Positions 1-12,214 of a DNA stretch of 64,000 nucleotides are shown here, one piece after another (positions within the stretch are counted from its first letter, which is position 1; each line of letters opens with the position of its first letter). Under the pieces are notes generated by a model that saw only the letters and a list, made by a program, of their open reading frames with translations, had not been told where the DNA came from and ran no database searches. The translations under genes were made by a program, and so were the position numbers. This stretch comes from Stropharia rugosoannulata (Eukaryota; Basidiomycota; Agaricomycetes; Agaricales; Strophariaceae), in assembly GCA_028532985.1 (NCBI GenBank), contig JANCIK010000010.1, forward strand, positions 2,170,001-2,234,000. Reading direction: 5' to 3'.

Positions 1-1397
1 TCGATACGAGAGACGTAGAGGGCGCTGCTTTCCGGATGTCGTCCATCGTCGTCGACGTCGTCTTGAGCGTTTGATTTTGCAGCGCCCAACCTAGGCTGTG
101 CTCGTTAATGTGTGTATTTGTCAGCGGTGGGTGGCAGGCCTTGATGGCAACCGTCGCGCGCAGCTTTCTTGGTCGAAAACGATAAACACAAAACCGTGCT
201 CTGAGAACAAGTCAAGAAGCCGTCAGTTGCTGGGTTTCGTCCCTTGCGATGCTTAGTGCCATCCGCAATGGACTGCGGTGGCCGTAGAGTCTAAACTCCG
301 ACGAAATTTACGTCTTCCCCGGCACCATAAATTATAATGCAGGCACCACTTCAATCATAATTAAATCTCGAGGACAATCGGAGGACAACTGGCTCTACTA
401 ATACTATGATATGCTGCAGACTCCGAGTTATAATTTTTGTTTTCCTAATAGAACTGTATACTACAGATTACATTATGAATGCTTTAAGTTGGCTTTAAGG
501 TATTTTTACAAAGTTGGAGTTACGGTATGTGGTCAATGTATATGTTCAAGTGATTCAAGTTGACCAGTGTACACCTACATCTTGATAAGAGGTTTTCAAT
601 GCAGGAGGCCCGTCATATTGCAGCAAGTCACAATATACTGAAGTATTTATCAGTGAATGGCTGAACAAGATGTCTACGGGTTGTCTACATATATAAGGAG
701 AAAGTAGTACCCTCACAGTGCCTGTTTAGATTGCCACTCGAGTGTGATTTGTACTTAGATTAAGAATTCCATCAGCCATTGAGTACGGAATCTGTACAAT
801 TTAAACAAAAGTTGTAGACGAGCTACAAATTGATTTACGATTTGTAGTCACTACACTACAAACTCCTACACTCCTACAAGTCGGGGAGAATAGAAAAGTA
901 TAGCATTAAAAATTGATACAGATCCGTACGGTCTCATTTAGCAATGATTGGTTTAGACAGTGTTTAAAGGAGGACTCGTTCATGTTGATGAGAAAGAGTT
1001 CAAAAAATCGGAGTTACGCAAGAAAAAAAAACGGCCTTTGCCGGGGCTGAGTTTAGATAATTACCGGCGCGAGGACTCTTGGACGTGGAACGATTCGTCG
1101 ATGAATAGAGTCTGAATGTTAACGGTTACGACTGGCTACACATATCATTGAGATTCCAGCCCACTCCAAACCAGCCACGTATACTCCAGTGTGATACATG
1201 CCTACTGTTTTGCGGGTCGCAGGCACATAACGCCTGTCTGCGATACTGCAGCTCATTTAAGTAAGCAACTGGGTATCGTCTTATCACAAATCTCCTGCTC
1301 TAGCTCCTCGTGGCTCCTCGCCCATCTTCACATCCCAGAAACTCTTCTGGAAATTCTTTTAATTCCGCGATACATCAACAGGCAATCAGGAGATCCC
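1..1397. other. Intergenic, no gene recognised
   Basis: No reading frame with recognisable coding character on either strand before the F-box gene. Only short AT-rich stretches and a poly-A run near 1022 are visible. The frame of the first gene is open upstream to 1191, but the F-box similarity starts after the ATG at 1398, so the upstream part is treated as leader. Confidence 0.5.
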
Positions 1398-2997
1398 ATG
1401 CCATCTATCTATAATCGCCCTATTCACGCTATATCATACCTCGACGAAATCCCATTCGACGTTAAAGATGTCATCCTAAGCTTCATTGAAGAGCCGCGCC
1501 ATCTGCTAGCCTTAGCGCTCACTGGCAAAGAATGGTCAAAGCTTATCATCCCTAATCATCTCGACTATCGCATCCTGCGCATCCGTTGGCCTGGACGCCA
1601 GTATATCTGGCCGTACATGGCCCTTCGCGCAGATCTGACCAAGAACATACGAGTGGTGCGCTTCACTTCGCCTCAGGATAATTCCCCGGAAATATTTCCG
1701 CGCTCCCTGCGCGAAGACGAGGGGACGACGGTGTCGCTCCCTTTTGGCTCGACATCGGTCAGGGTCATGACAGCTGCTTTGCTGAATTTTAAGCACCTGA
1801 AGTCTTTCACCTGGAACGGATTTCGTGCCCATTCTCTGTACACGGGGCCCATATTTGATGCCCTTCACCAATGCGTGGACTTGGAAGAGCTGCACATGAT
1901 ACAGATGCTGCCGCCGACAGAGCCGATAAGGCTTGATACGTCGGTGAGTCAGCTAAAACGCAGCTTTTGCATTTTTGAACTTCCTCTTTTCCATCATAGA
2001 TTCTCAGATTTTCCAATCTGAAGAAACTTACACTTCATGGAAAGGTGTGGGATAACTTTGGGGAGGTCCTTCAGGAAATTGAGCCCTTCATCAATCGCTC
2101 GCCAGATCTCAGGGTTAGTCAACGCAATTCAAACGTCTAGTAAGACTCATCTATTTTACAGGAATTGACTGTTTCCTACGGCCCGTTATCTACACTGTTC
2201 ACTTCATGTCCCCTGCCCTGCCTAACGAAGCTGCACCTTTATGCAGAGTCGACGGCCGGTTTGAATGCGCTGTCGTCAGACGCCGTTTTTCTCGATTTCA
2301 TAAACTCGCATCCAACAATCGAGGACTTGCTCTGGGTTCCGCGAGACGAGACCATCGAGCTGCCTCGTGGTTTTCTGCCTAACCTCAGACGATTTTATAC
2401 CAAGGACCGTATCGCGAAGGCCATTCTCCGTGATACAAGCGTTGCGGGGACCCGACGCCTGGAAGCGATATCACAGATCTCCTTAGGGCCAAATACGCTG
2501 GAATTATTGAGGAGGATAAACCGAACCTATGTGGAGGAACTACATCTGTGGCGATTTGACGATCTGGAGCAGATCGCCGAGGTGGCGAACCTGTTCCCGA
2601 ATTTGAAGGTGCTCGATGTCCCTAATATCACTGGCACAGGTCGGATTGCAATGGTGAGTGCACCTGCTATATGCGCGTGGATGTGGAAGGATATACTAAT
2701 CATTATCTCCCGTCTTCCTCTTCATCCCGTTCCACTCCACAGGACGACGTGATCAACACGCTCTCGCTGTTCCCTAACCTCGAGCGGTACCTCGACTCTT
2801 CTCTCTGGCTCGGGATGCACCCCTTGGACCCAGAAGTCAAGAAGGAGATGATCAACAAGCTAGGACACGCATGTCCGAATCTGAGAACGCTGCAGCACTG
2901 GAAGAATGCACTAGTGGTCCCATGGGAGGTTGAGCTGGTGCGCGAGGGAGGGGAGGTGAAGTGGCGCGAGAAGGTGGTTCCGGAAGATTTGGCCTGA
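1398..2997 (+). CDS. F-box/LRR-like protein, about 468 aa
   Basis: Four exons (1398-1943, 2000-2113, 2162-2653, 2743-2997), all junctions in phase 0 with GT-AG introns of 48-89 nt. The first 50 residues hold a degenerate F-box: a hydrophobic helix (LDEIPFDVKDVILSFIEE) followed by an L-rich helix and a W (LALALTGKEWSKLI). The rest contains repeated LRR-like pieces such as NLKKLTLHG and NLKVLDV. Proteins of this build recruit substrates to SCF ubiquitin ligases and form very large families in agaricomycetes. The substrate cannot be told from sequence. The ATG at 1398 was chosen because it sits just before the F-box; an in-frame region opens at 1191 but looks non-coding. Family assignment is fairly safe, function is inference. 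Confidence 0.72.
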
Positions 2998-3592
2998 ATG
3001 GTAGAAGGGCCCTGTATCAGAAGACGAGGCAACTGTGCGGGCACTCGGACACACTGACTGACTACTATTAGGACATATATAATATCTGGGGTTCAGAACA
3101 CTTGTAGTACTAACGTATAAATAGATCAAATTCAGGCCCAAATACTACGGTCGTCTACAACCGGCGAAGCTGACTACTTCTCGTTAAACAAGCCTATAGA
3201 CCAACTATATACTGATATTTTGGTGATATCTGCTGATGGGTGTTGTCCGAGTGCAGTTCAATCTCGGACTCCGACTTGACTCTGCCAGTGATGCATGGTG
3301 GGTAGACACCGCGAGTCGGTCTGGACTCTGTGCCTATACTTAGTGATTAGCACGCGCGTCGCGAATCAATCACGCATAGTCACACATCATATGTCCGTGT
3401 GAAATATAGTTACGGGCCCGTAACTTTCTACGTCACAGCTTATTCGCGAGCTTACTTGTAACCTTTCAAGTTTCAATTAAGTTCAATTTGACGGTTGCGC
3501 AACAAGCTTTTCGATATCAATCAAGCACCATAAACTCCACATACCTAAACCGAAAAGAATTAAGACATCTACTCTGGACAATTAATCACGCA
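2998..3592. other. Intergenic between F-box gene and TDP1
   Basis: Nearly 600 bases with no coding frame. It should hold the F-box gene 3' end and the TDP1 promoter. I see no distinct regulatory motif. Confidence 0.5.
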
Positions 3593-6184
3593 ATGGCAGA
3601 ATTTGAAGATGATGATCTCGCTAGGTTCTTCAACACGTTTCTGTTCGCAACTGCCACATGATACTCAACTGATGTTTGCATGTACGCAGAGCTATTGCAC
3701 TGAGTCTCCAGGAGACATCAAGAACTCCGAATGTTGCAGTCCAGGAGGTGATTGATATTAGCGATGATGAGGGAGACGCACAGTTCCAGGAGGACCTCCG
3801 CAGAGCGATGGAAGCCTCACAGGCAGGTTCATCTCGAATTCCCCCACAAAATGCAGGAAGAGGTACTCAGAAGGTTGCAACACCAGCCGTATCCGAGTCA
3901 GCAAGTGGATCAAATATCTCATCATTTCTATCTGAGCGAGCAAAGTTGGAGAAAGAGCGAATGGAGCGATTAAAACGGCTGAGGCCCCAGTCTGCCCAAA
4001 CACCCAGCGACACGGCCGAGGACGACTACTCGGAGAACGAGGATCCACCGGCCAAGAGGCACCAAGTTTCCTCTTCTTATCCTTCGTATAGTCGCTCTAA
4101 CCCTTCAGGTATTAGTGCCTCCCAATCCAAATCCTCGACGACATCCGTTCCTGCCGAAGAGCAGGTGTTCTGGGGCGGGGAACTGCGCCAGACCGCCACA
4201 CACCATGCTGACCCGCGGAAGGATGGCCAGCCGACCTTCCGATTGACAGAGGTGCTGGGGAAGGTGCGCGCTGCTTCGTGATTGTGAATGCATTTTTGCT
4301 ATAAGGTGCTGACCATCCGTCATTCCGGAATAGAAATCAGATTTAGTTTTTGCTATTATGTCCTCGTACGCTTTGGACTTCCCGTGGATTTATCAATTCT
4401 TTCATCCTTCAGTACCAGTAATCATGGTCGCCCAACCAGACCCATCGGGGGAAGCCACTATCAAGATGGTGCTACCCAACTGGATCAGGACTACACCTCA
4501 CTTGCAAGGTGGACGTGGCTGCCAACACATGAAGGTGGGCCTGCTGTAATGTTCAACGTTGATTTTACTGATTCGTCTAAACTTAGTTTATGCTGGTAAT
4601 CAAACTGCCACTGAGACGCGTATTACTGTACTCATCACTGTGTCATAGCTGTTCTACAAAGATGGTCGGATGCGCGTGGTAATATCCACTGCAAACCTCA
4701 TTGCATATGACTGGAAAGACATGGAAAACGTATGTACTTCTGATGCACTTTTTTCCGACATCTCAACGCACCATATAGACCGTGTGGCTTCAAGATATAC
4801 CTTTAAGGGCAAAGACCATAGCACACGATCCGAAAGCCGACGATTTTGCCGCGGCCTTTCAGCAAGTGCTATATGGCGTCAATGTCAAGCCAGCACTACA
4901 AGCGATGCTAAATGACAATGTAAGTAATTACCCAACTCCGTGCCTAATGTTGTCTAAGTATAGTTCTACCGCAGCATCCAGACCTTCCTATGAAATCAAT
5001 AGATGAACTGCGGCAAAAGTGGGATTGGTCGAACGTGAAAGCGCAGCTTGTTTCTTCCATCGCGGGAAAGCATGAGGGGTGGCCTAACATCATTCAGTAC
5101 GTTGTCAATCCCTTTGCGTGTTCAACAATTCTCTCTTATTTTAAGCGTCTGATGCGTTTCAGAACGGGGCATCCGCGACTCATGTCCGTTGTGCGGAAGA
5201 TGGGAATGCGTACCGGCGAAGGGCCCCGAGCCAAGAAACTTATTTTGGAGTGCCAGGTTCGGGGAATGTTCAGAAAATTGTTCTACCGCAACCCACCTAA
5301 CTACTGTCGTAGGGATCAAGTATGGGAGTGTACACCACCCAATGGCTTAATGAATTCTATTGTTCTGCAAGCGGTGAAAGCGCTGAAAAATGGCTCGACC
5401 GGTCAAAGAAAACCCGGGAGAAAGACCCGTATCCTTCGATCGGGATAGTATTCCCTACTAAAACTACTGTACATAACAGTGCCTTAGGGGAGAAGGTGCG
5501 CTTTACATATGCTCTGTTTTCTAGCGTCCAGCTTAAGTGACGCGTCTGTGTAGGGAGGTGGAACCGTATTTTGCCGACGAAAGCAATGGGCAGCGAAGAA
5601 CTTCCCAAGGGCGCACTTTTACGATTCGCAGAGCAAAGCCGGACCGGTGCTAATGCATTCTAAGGTTAGCAAACTGGCATATTCGGAATCTTTCGCTGCG
5701 CCCTATTTTTACGCGTGTACTTTCTCGTAGATGATTATAGCGATATTACAAGACTATGCTGTCGGGGAATTGAGGCAAAGCCGACATATGTCCAATGACT
5801 CCGATTCCGACATTGAAATCATCGCTCCTGCCTTGGGATGGGCTTATATTGGCTCTCATAACTTCACGCCGTCGGCATGGGGGAACTTATCGGGTTCGTC
5901 ATTCAATCCAATTCTAAACGTGAGTCACATCCTCTGGACTCCGGACAGTCAAACCGTACTGATGTCTAACAACAAGATATCTAATTACGAACTTGGCATA
6001 GTCATTCTTCTCAAAGATAGCCAGGAGGCTGATCGTATTGCTTGTTTCCAAAGGCCGCCTAAGAAGTACACGTCTAAGGACGAGCCTTGGGTATGTATTA
6101 TTCGCGACATGATCCTAAACAAGCTTGTTGATTCGCCTTGGCTTCTAGATACAGGAAGAGTCTGTTTTTCATCAGTCAAGATGA
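3593..6184 (+). CDS. TDP1: Tyrosyl-DNA phosphodiesterase 1 (about 625 aa)
   Basis: Removes stalled topoisomerase I peptides from DNA 3' ends in the nucleus. Twelve exons: 3593-3624, 3690-4263, 4334-4534, 4649-4729, 4779-4919, 4975-5096, 5163-5256, 5313-5495, 5554-5664, 5731-5919, 5977-6090, 6149-6184. All phases agree. Both halves of the phospholipase-D-type active site are present: HMKLFYKDGR (His267, Lys269) and VLMHSK (His511, Lys513), the latter followed by SHNFTPSAWG. The length is close to other TDP1 proteins. The N-terminus is notable: EDDDLARAIALSLQE (residues 5-19) and EDLRRAMEASQ (45-55) fit the ubiquitin-interacting motif, and VIDISDDE (31-38) between them fits a SUMO-interacting motif. 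The first intron splits the first motif after a 32-base exon. TDP1 identity is secure; ubiquitin/SUMO binding is inference. Confidence 0.95.
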
Positions 6185-6800
6185 TGCGCGATAACCGCCT
6201 CTGCACTTGACTATAGTTGAATTGTTATAGCAATTGAATTACTTAATACCCCAGGACTTTGTTCGCCGCGCCGAACAGAGGTGGTGTTCCAGCTGCCACC
6301 GCCAGCTCCTTAGTTAGGCGCTGCGACGGCTGGAACTGATGCATTTCTATCTTGCCCTCTAAAACACTTGATCACCATCCAAGTATGATTGTCATAGTGA
6401 AACGCCGCCGTCTGTGGCTCAGTGGACCTCCCGGTGACTCATGGACGTTTAATGCTATTCCTTGTTGATATGATCTAGATGACATTGATGATACTAGTTG
6501 CATTTGAGAGTACAACAACATTGATCTACTATGACAAAATGGGTTCTACAAAGCATGGGAATTATAAGGCTACAGAAATAAGTGAAGTGTGACACCCAAT
6601 GTCAGACTCCGGTATTACTACAGGTGGGTAAAGTGATTAGTAGGAATATGATATCTAGAAATAGCTGTTACTACTAGTAGGATAGAAGAGTTATAAGTGA
6701 ATTATAACGGGAATAAATGGGAATAAATTGGAATAAATAAGATGGAATGCGGGAAACCTTGAATTTTGAGTGGAGTCCAATAAATTAAAAGAGTTCGTGT
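6185..6800. other. Convergent intergenic region
   Basis: Lies between the 3' ends of TDP1 (+) and the adenylation enzyme (-). No coding frame. It contains a three-copy 10-base tandem repeat at 6709-6738 and an 8-base inverted pair (gttccagc/gctggaac) near 6290-6335. Confidence 0.5.
6709..6738. repeat. 10-base tandem repeat, three copies
   Basis: Two copies of gggaataaat followed by one tggaataaat, just downstream of the adenylation-enzyme stop codon. AT-rich; it could be part of 3' processing signals or simple slippage. Confidence 0.85.
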
Positions 6801-8616
6801 TCATGAAGAAACACCAAAGATGCGGTCAATTTCAGTTTTGTAAGCCTCTTCGACAGCTTTACGGCGGATGTTCCCCTTGGTGGCGGTCCGAGGAAGTGAA
6901 TGTTTGGAGACGATTACGATCATATCAGCGGAGGTTATGCGCTCGTGCAAGTAGCGCCTCGAGTGGAACTGACGCGTTTTGCGAATGATATCTTTCTTGA
7001 GCTTTCGGTGATCTATGCTATCATCGGCAGGTTCCACGAACATAACGGGAGATGGCCGTCCGCTGCCGACGACGATGCACTCGCTGATGAGGCCCTGGCA
7101 CAGATTGCGCGCGTTGTCCTCGATAGCCTTGGTGTCGCACCGCAGGCTGTTTTCCGACTTGATCCAGTCGTCGTCGCGACCACGGGAAACGTACCAGCCA
7201 GGGAGGACCTGCTGGAAGAGATCCCCGGTGTGGAAGTGGCCGTCCTTGTGCCTCAGCGAGCGGTCAGGGCAGTCCGGAGAGTCCGCGAGAATAATGAGCT
7301 CGTATAGTACGGCAGTGGTCTGGACGCCCTCTGCATCCCCAGACTCAATTGGCTCGAAGCGGTAAGACGTGCCTGGGAGCGCCTTGAGGAGGGCGTGGTT
7401 CTCGTGTTCACCGGCGAGCAACATGCCTCCAATTTCGGTGCTGCCGAATAGATTCTATTGCGCAATATTGGTTAGCATGATATGCCAAAGGCAAAAATAG
7501 GTGAAGTACTAACCCTAAGTCTGATGCCACTTTGGAGTGCCCACTGCTCGTCTTCGACCGGCACGGCCATGCCAGAGTATAGAATGTCGTCCAGGTTCCT
7601 TAGCATCGAAAGCAGCTTAGGGTCTTTCTGGGCGTTCTTGAAGTGTTTCAGCAAGAACGCTGGGAACGCGTTGAGACGGTTAAGGCCGCATCGCACAATC
7701 ATGTCAATCAGCTCCTCCGAGGAGAAGGATATTACTGTTGGCTGGATGACACACGCTCCATGTTGAAGGCTGCCGATGAACACTGTAAAAGGGCGGTTAG
7801 AATTACGGAACGCTCATCAATTGATGAAGTCGAGCACTTACTGAATGTCTGTCCAATATGGCACATGCTTCCCCTGTTGGACATGGTTTAGCCAGAAGCA
7901 CACAAACTGAGAGCGGACGGATACGCACATTACTGTAGTGACATCTTGGCGGTCTGGATTTTGTGGCATGCTGATGTGGTGGGATTTGATGACCACAGAG
8001 TTCAGCCAGCGGTAGCTCATTGGTACTAGCTTTGGGCTGCCAGACGTAGACCCGCTAGTGTGGAAGTAAAAGGCAATGTCTTCTGGTTGTGAGCCCAAGA
8101 TGCTCGGCAATGATTCATCCACGCTCTCGATGTCTTCCCTCTGGAAGGCGAGGTAAGAAGGCACCGGGCAATTTTCTAGTACAGACTCGAAAGATGGATC
8201 GTAGAGCATGGCCTGCGCATCAGACCTGCGCAGAAGCTCGTAGATAACATCGGGATTGGGCAGTCGCAGACTGAACATTTGGGGGATGTATCCAGCGCGC
8301 GAAATACCGTAGATGTGCAAAACATCCGCGTATGAGAAGCCGCTTACCCTGCATTCGGTGTCAGTAGAATAAAATGAAAAACCAGGACAGGCACATACCA
8401 CATCCCCACTACTGAGCGCTTAGGAATGTTTTGGCTCTTAAACACACGAGTCCAATGTCTAGCAAACAGGTCGACTGAGTTGTAGAATTGTTGGTATGAT
8501 ATTGAGCGCCATGACTCGATGGCTCCAGAGGGGTTGGTCTGGGGTGTGCGGAAGAGGGTAGCAGACGCGTATTTGGAAGCGCTCGACTCGAGAACGGTAA
8601 GGTGAGTGCTGACCAT
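6801..8616 (-). CDS. Stand-alone AMP-forming adenylation enzyme (about 530 aa)
   Basis: Five exons on the minus strand (8616-8399, 8348-7929, 7873-7842, 7782-7514, 7454-6801) with consistent phases; the third is only 32 bases. ANL-superfamily motifs occur in order: A3 FHTSGSTSGSPKLVP, the SMCHIGQTFMFIGSLQHG segment, A5 NLFGSTEIGG, A7 HTGDLF, A8 GRDDDW, and A10 PRTATKGNIRRK with the catalytic lysine. Such enzymes activate a carboxylic acid as acyl-AMP. The style resembles the adenylation domain of fungal NRPS-like reductases, but no carrier or reductase domain follows: the protein stops about 20 residues after A10. It may use CoA, act on a partner in trans, or be a shortened relative. No other biosynthetic genes are nearby. 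A TATA-like AT-rich element lies just upstream (about 8670-8690). Confidence 0.85.
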
Positions 8617-11600
8617 GGCCAGGAGAGATGAGGAACAGGGATATAGATGACAGGGATGGAGGGCATACCTTTAAAGTATTTAAATAGTTGTGCTACAGTA
8701 CACCGCTCCTGGTACTGGAGGCCGAGTCAGATTCGGAGGTGGGGGTAGATCTCAACAAGCATAATCTTGTCAAATCTGGCGGATACATGGATAGCCTCTT
8801 TGCTCACAAGTATCATCATGAAACATGAGCGTGGTGATGGCACGCCATTGGTACGCAAGGCACGGTCCGTGGATCATTTTGGGTATGCGGAACCATCCTG
8901 ACCTAATCCCGAATTCGGGATGGACTTTGAGGAAGAAGCGGCTAGTGACTCATCAAGCTGACAGACATAAGCATCCCACACTTATTCAAGAACGCGCGCG
9001 AAGCGCTCCTGCGCTTACAAAGTTGGCGACGCCAATGCGCAGGCAGGGTGGAGGAGATACGCAGGCTGATGTATTACAGCCACCAGCGCTACTGAGACGC
9101 GAACAAATTATTGTTTTCACAGCCTCCGAGCAGTTTTGCGTGCAATACTTAATGTTGGTAGCCATCAGCACTTCCTGATATGGCCTATATCCTGATATCG
9201 CGGTCGCACGTCGGACGCTGCCTTCGCAGCCTTCAATGTCCAGATACGAGTCACCACCGTCGGTTGCTGCATGACGGCTTGGCTGTACTCGTATTCGGAA
9301 TTCCAGAAAATCTCAACTTAATTATTTATTTTGGACTCGGAAAGTCATAGCATGTCAAAGTACTGGTGCACCTAGGGAAAAAAGGAACAATTCTCCGCAG
9401 TTCGTCGCGTCGAATTTTTTTGTCAGTGTCGAGCGCGAAGCGTTCCATAGGACCGTTCACACCGCAACTTAATCTTAGGCCTCCTGCAAGTCCGGATTTC
9501 CACCTCCCACCATTTTTATTGCCAATTAAGGCAAAGATGATCACGCCCGGCCGCGGCAGGAAGAGATCGCCGACGTGTACTCGGCCGCACGTTGAGCGCG
9601 CGTTATAATTATCAGCGCCTGATCAATGGTGGGTTCAAACGCATTATTGACTCCAGGCAAGCTCCAGCGCACCGATCCCCTCCGACTATCATTTTCAGCG
9701 AAAGCGGAGCCGCACTCGTCGAGCGCAACCTTGAACCTGTACTTGCTTTAACAGATGGAGGCGAGATGCCAAGACTACCTGTGCGCTATCTCGCGTTTCT
9801 GGGTGAGCATCTAATACTATGCTTATCAAGAGATTAGATGACTCAGTTGTTAGGCTTATAGGTCCATACATATATGTTCTTCAGATGTCCACGTTTAAGG
9901 TTAGTGCTGACTGAGCCAAAGTATAATAATCAGAAAGCTCTAAAATAGAGCTAGCTGACTGATGCAGGCCTTGCACAAGTAACTCTCTCTCTCTCACTGC
10001 ACACCTTACTAATGGATGAAGAGAAGAGTCTGCTTCAAATTTTTGAAGAGAAGTAGTGAGGTGTAAATGGTGTGCTTGAATACGAGTGTCGCTTGTTCAC
10101 TCACTCAGTCCAGTAGGATTGCTAGTGTTAAAATAGATTTACAATGACGACGACCACGCGTGCTTCTTAGATCTCCGTAACAGGACGGAACAAACCTCTT
10201 TATTTTGTTTTAGCACTTTCAGATGAGGAATGATTTTTATTTCACTACACTCATTCCAGAGACGCGGCGGTGCGGGTGCTGGGCTGGTCGGCCGTCGCAA
10301 GGGTCATGCACCTTGGCAAATACTCTAGTCTTGGAAAACTAGTGTGTCTGGTCTATTTCTCTATGCATTTTTCACAAAGCCGCAGGAGTCTGAACACATC
10401 ATTTATAGTAGCCGTAGTAACTTGCATCAACGAGCTAAAATGTACAGCATAACTCAACCTTTGTTTCAATACGCAAGTCATCGTGATCCGCGAGACTGTT
10501 TTGGGTATCCACAGGATATTCCACTAGATGGACAGGGGATATAAGGATGAGGAGCCATATCTTTTTTTTTCATCCTTTCTAAAACGTAACTATAAATTTA
10601 GCTTCGACGAAGTTGTAGAACGCAATGGTCATCATTCCAGGGCACCTTGCAACGAGTTGCTATCATTGTCTCATTTAGATAAATAGCACTGCATATGTTG
10701 TTGTACAACTGAATATATTCAAGGTCTCACGCGGCTGCATTAACCCCTCGGAAGGCATTCATAGTTCATCCAGAGTAGATGCGTATGAAGTTTGGTGCAC
10801 GTTCCAAAACGGCAATGCAGCGGATCCAGGTCATCAAAAATGATCAAAATCGCGTAAGAATTTCCTGAAATAGCAATGGCTAAAACGCGACACCAAATAA
10901 ACAGATGACAGTGCGTGGCATACAATCACTCCGCTTTACCGTTACGATCCCGCGTATAAACATAGGTTTTCTCATTATTCAAGTTCAAGAAGTTGAGCAC
11001 CTGAAATTGTTGATTGCCAGATGATCTCCGAAGGTTAAAACGCTCACAGCTGGAATAGTACAGTTGAAGTAGACGCGCATAGAATGGATATATTTCCGGT
11101 CCACTGAAGATTCCAAAGTTAGAATTGTTTCTACGCAAACTCATGCTCGGGCAACTTACTGACTTGAACATGTTCAGAGCCTGAATAGACATTGTCATTG
11201 GGCGGTTGATTGAAATTTTTTTTCATTGAGCACATAATGTGACTTATTGCTTTCTTTTACTGTCCATATAAACATACATCTATTGCGAGCTATTCAAATC
11301 TGTTACAATCTAGTAGCTCGTCTAATAAAATCTATTCCCATATATTCCCACCAATTCCTTTACATACGCTCATTTCCACTCGGGTGCATCGCCCATACTA
11401 GTAGACCAGAATTTGAAACCCAAGAAAGCGCACAGAAGAGCCAGAAAAGCAGTTGCATACAGCAGCCAAGGTCCAGAGAAACAAAAGAGCTGTGGAGTAC
11501 CTATTTAGAGCAAGCAGCAAGCAGACAGTCGAAGCTGGTCGGTGAGGGGCAAGTGAAAAGTATGAGCATCCTAGAGGTATAGGGTGTAGTCCGGTTCTTT

Positions 11601-12214
11601 AAGCAAGGTCAGTGACTATGGCCTTGCTTGAAAAGTAAGGTTCCCCGAGGTGGGAATTCACCATATATAGTAGTTTCGTCGTCAGTTTACTCTCGTGCAA
11701 ATGTTTCGTCTGTGATCTTAGAATCAAACACTGCCAAATACGATCTTATACGGACAACCTCGTTTCTCTCGCCATCGTCTGTGATCTTGGAATCAAACAT
11801 CGCCAAATATTATCTATACGGAGAGCATATGTACTAAGTAGTGCATCCCTTCTAAATCATCTATCTATATAAATCATCTAAATACTCTGCTTGGCTGTGC
11901 GGCGTGCCTACTACTCTCCCGCATCGTTGGTCGTTACATCGTCTTAGTATTTGTTACTCAAGCCTATTACTTAAGCAGACTAGCAAGGCCTAATCGCCGG
12001 AGGCGATACCTAGTCACATGTGACAGCAATATTAGATACGCACCCTTTAATGCCTACTATCGCTCTTACCGTCTGCAATGATTTTATGTGGTTAGGGCGG
12101 GGTACATATCACAATGGGGCCCTGGGGGGTTGCTCGAGTCCAACATTCCGAGGCGAGTGCTCGTGGCAATCAAGTGGGAGCGGACGTTGAATCTGAGATG
12201 GAAATGTCACGTAC
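8617..12214. other. Gene-poor region, 3.6 kb
   Basis: No convincing gene. Short frames on both strands (the longest under 120 codons) lack recognisable motifs and splice partners. The only clear structure is an imperfect direct repeat at 11707-11822. It may hold decayed mobile-element sequence, but I see no terminal repeats or transposase motifs. Confidence 0.5.
11707..11822. repeat. Imperfect direct repeat, two ~47-base copies
   Basis: The copy starting at 11707 and the copy starting at 11776 share cgtctgtgatctt, gaatcaaaca and gccaaat, and both end near tatacgga. The spacing is 69 bases. A local duplication of unknown origin in otherwise empty sequence. Confidence 0.8.

Noticed and set aside
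6801..8616. Part of a secondary-metabolite gene cluster
   Set aside because: No oxidoreductase, transporter, P450 or other tailoring gene lies nearby; neighbours are TDP1 and an empty region.
10926..11198. 90-codon minus-strand open frame
   Set aside because: Could be a coding remnant, but no motif, no start context and no neighbouring exon support it.
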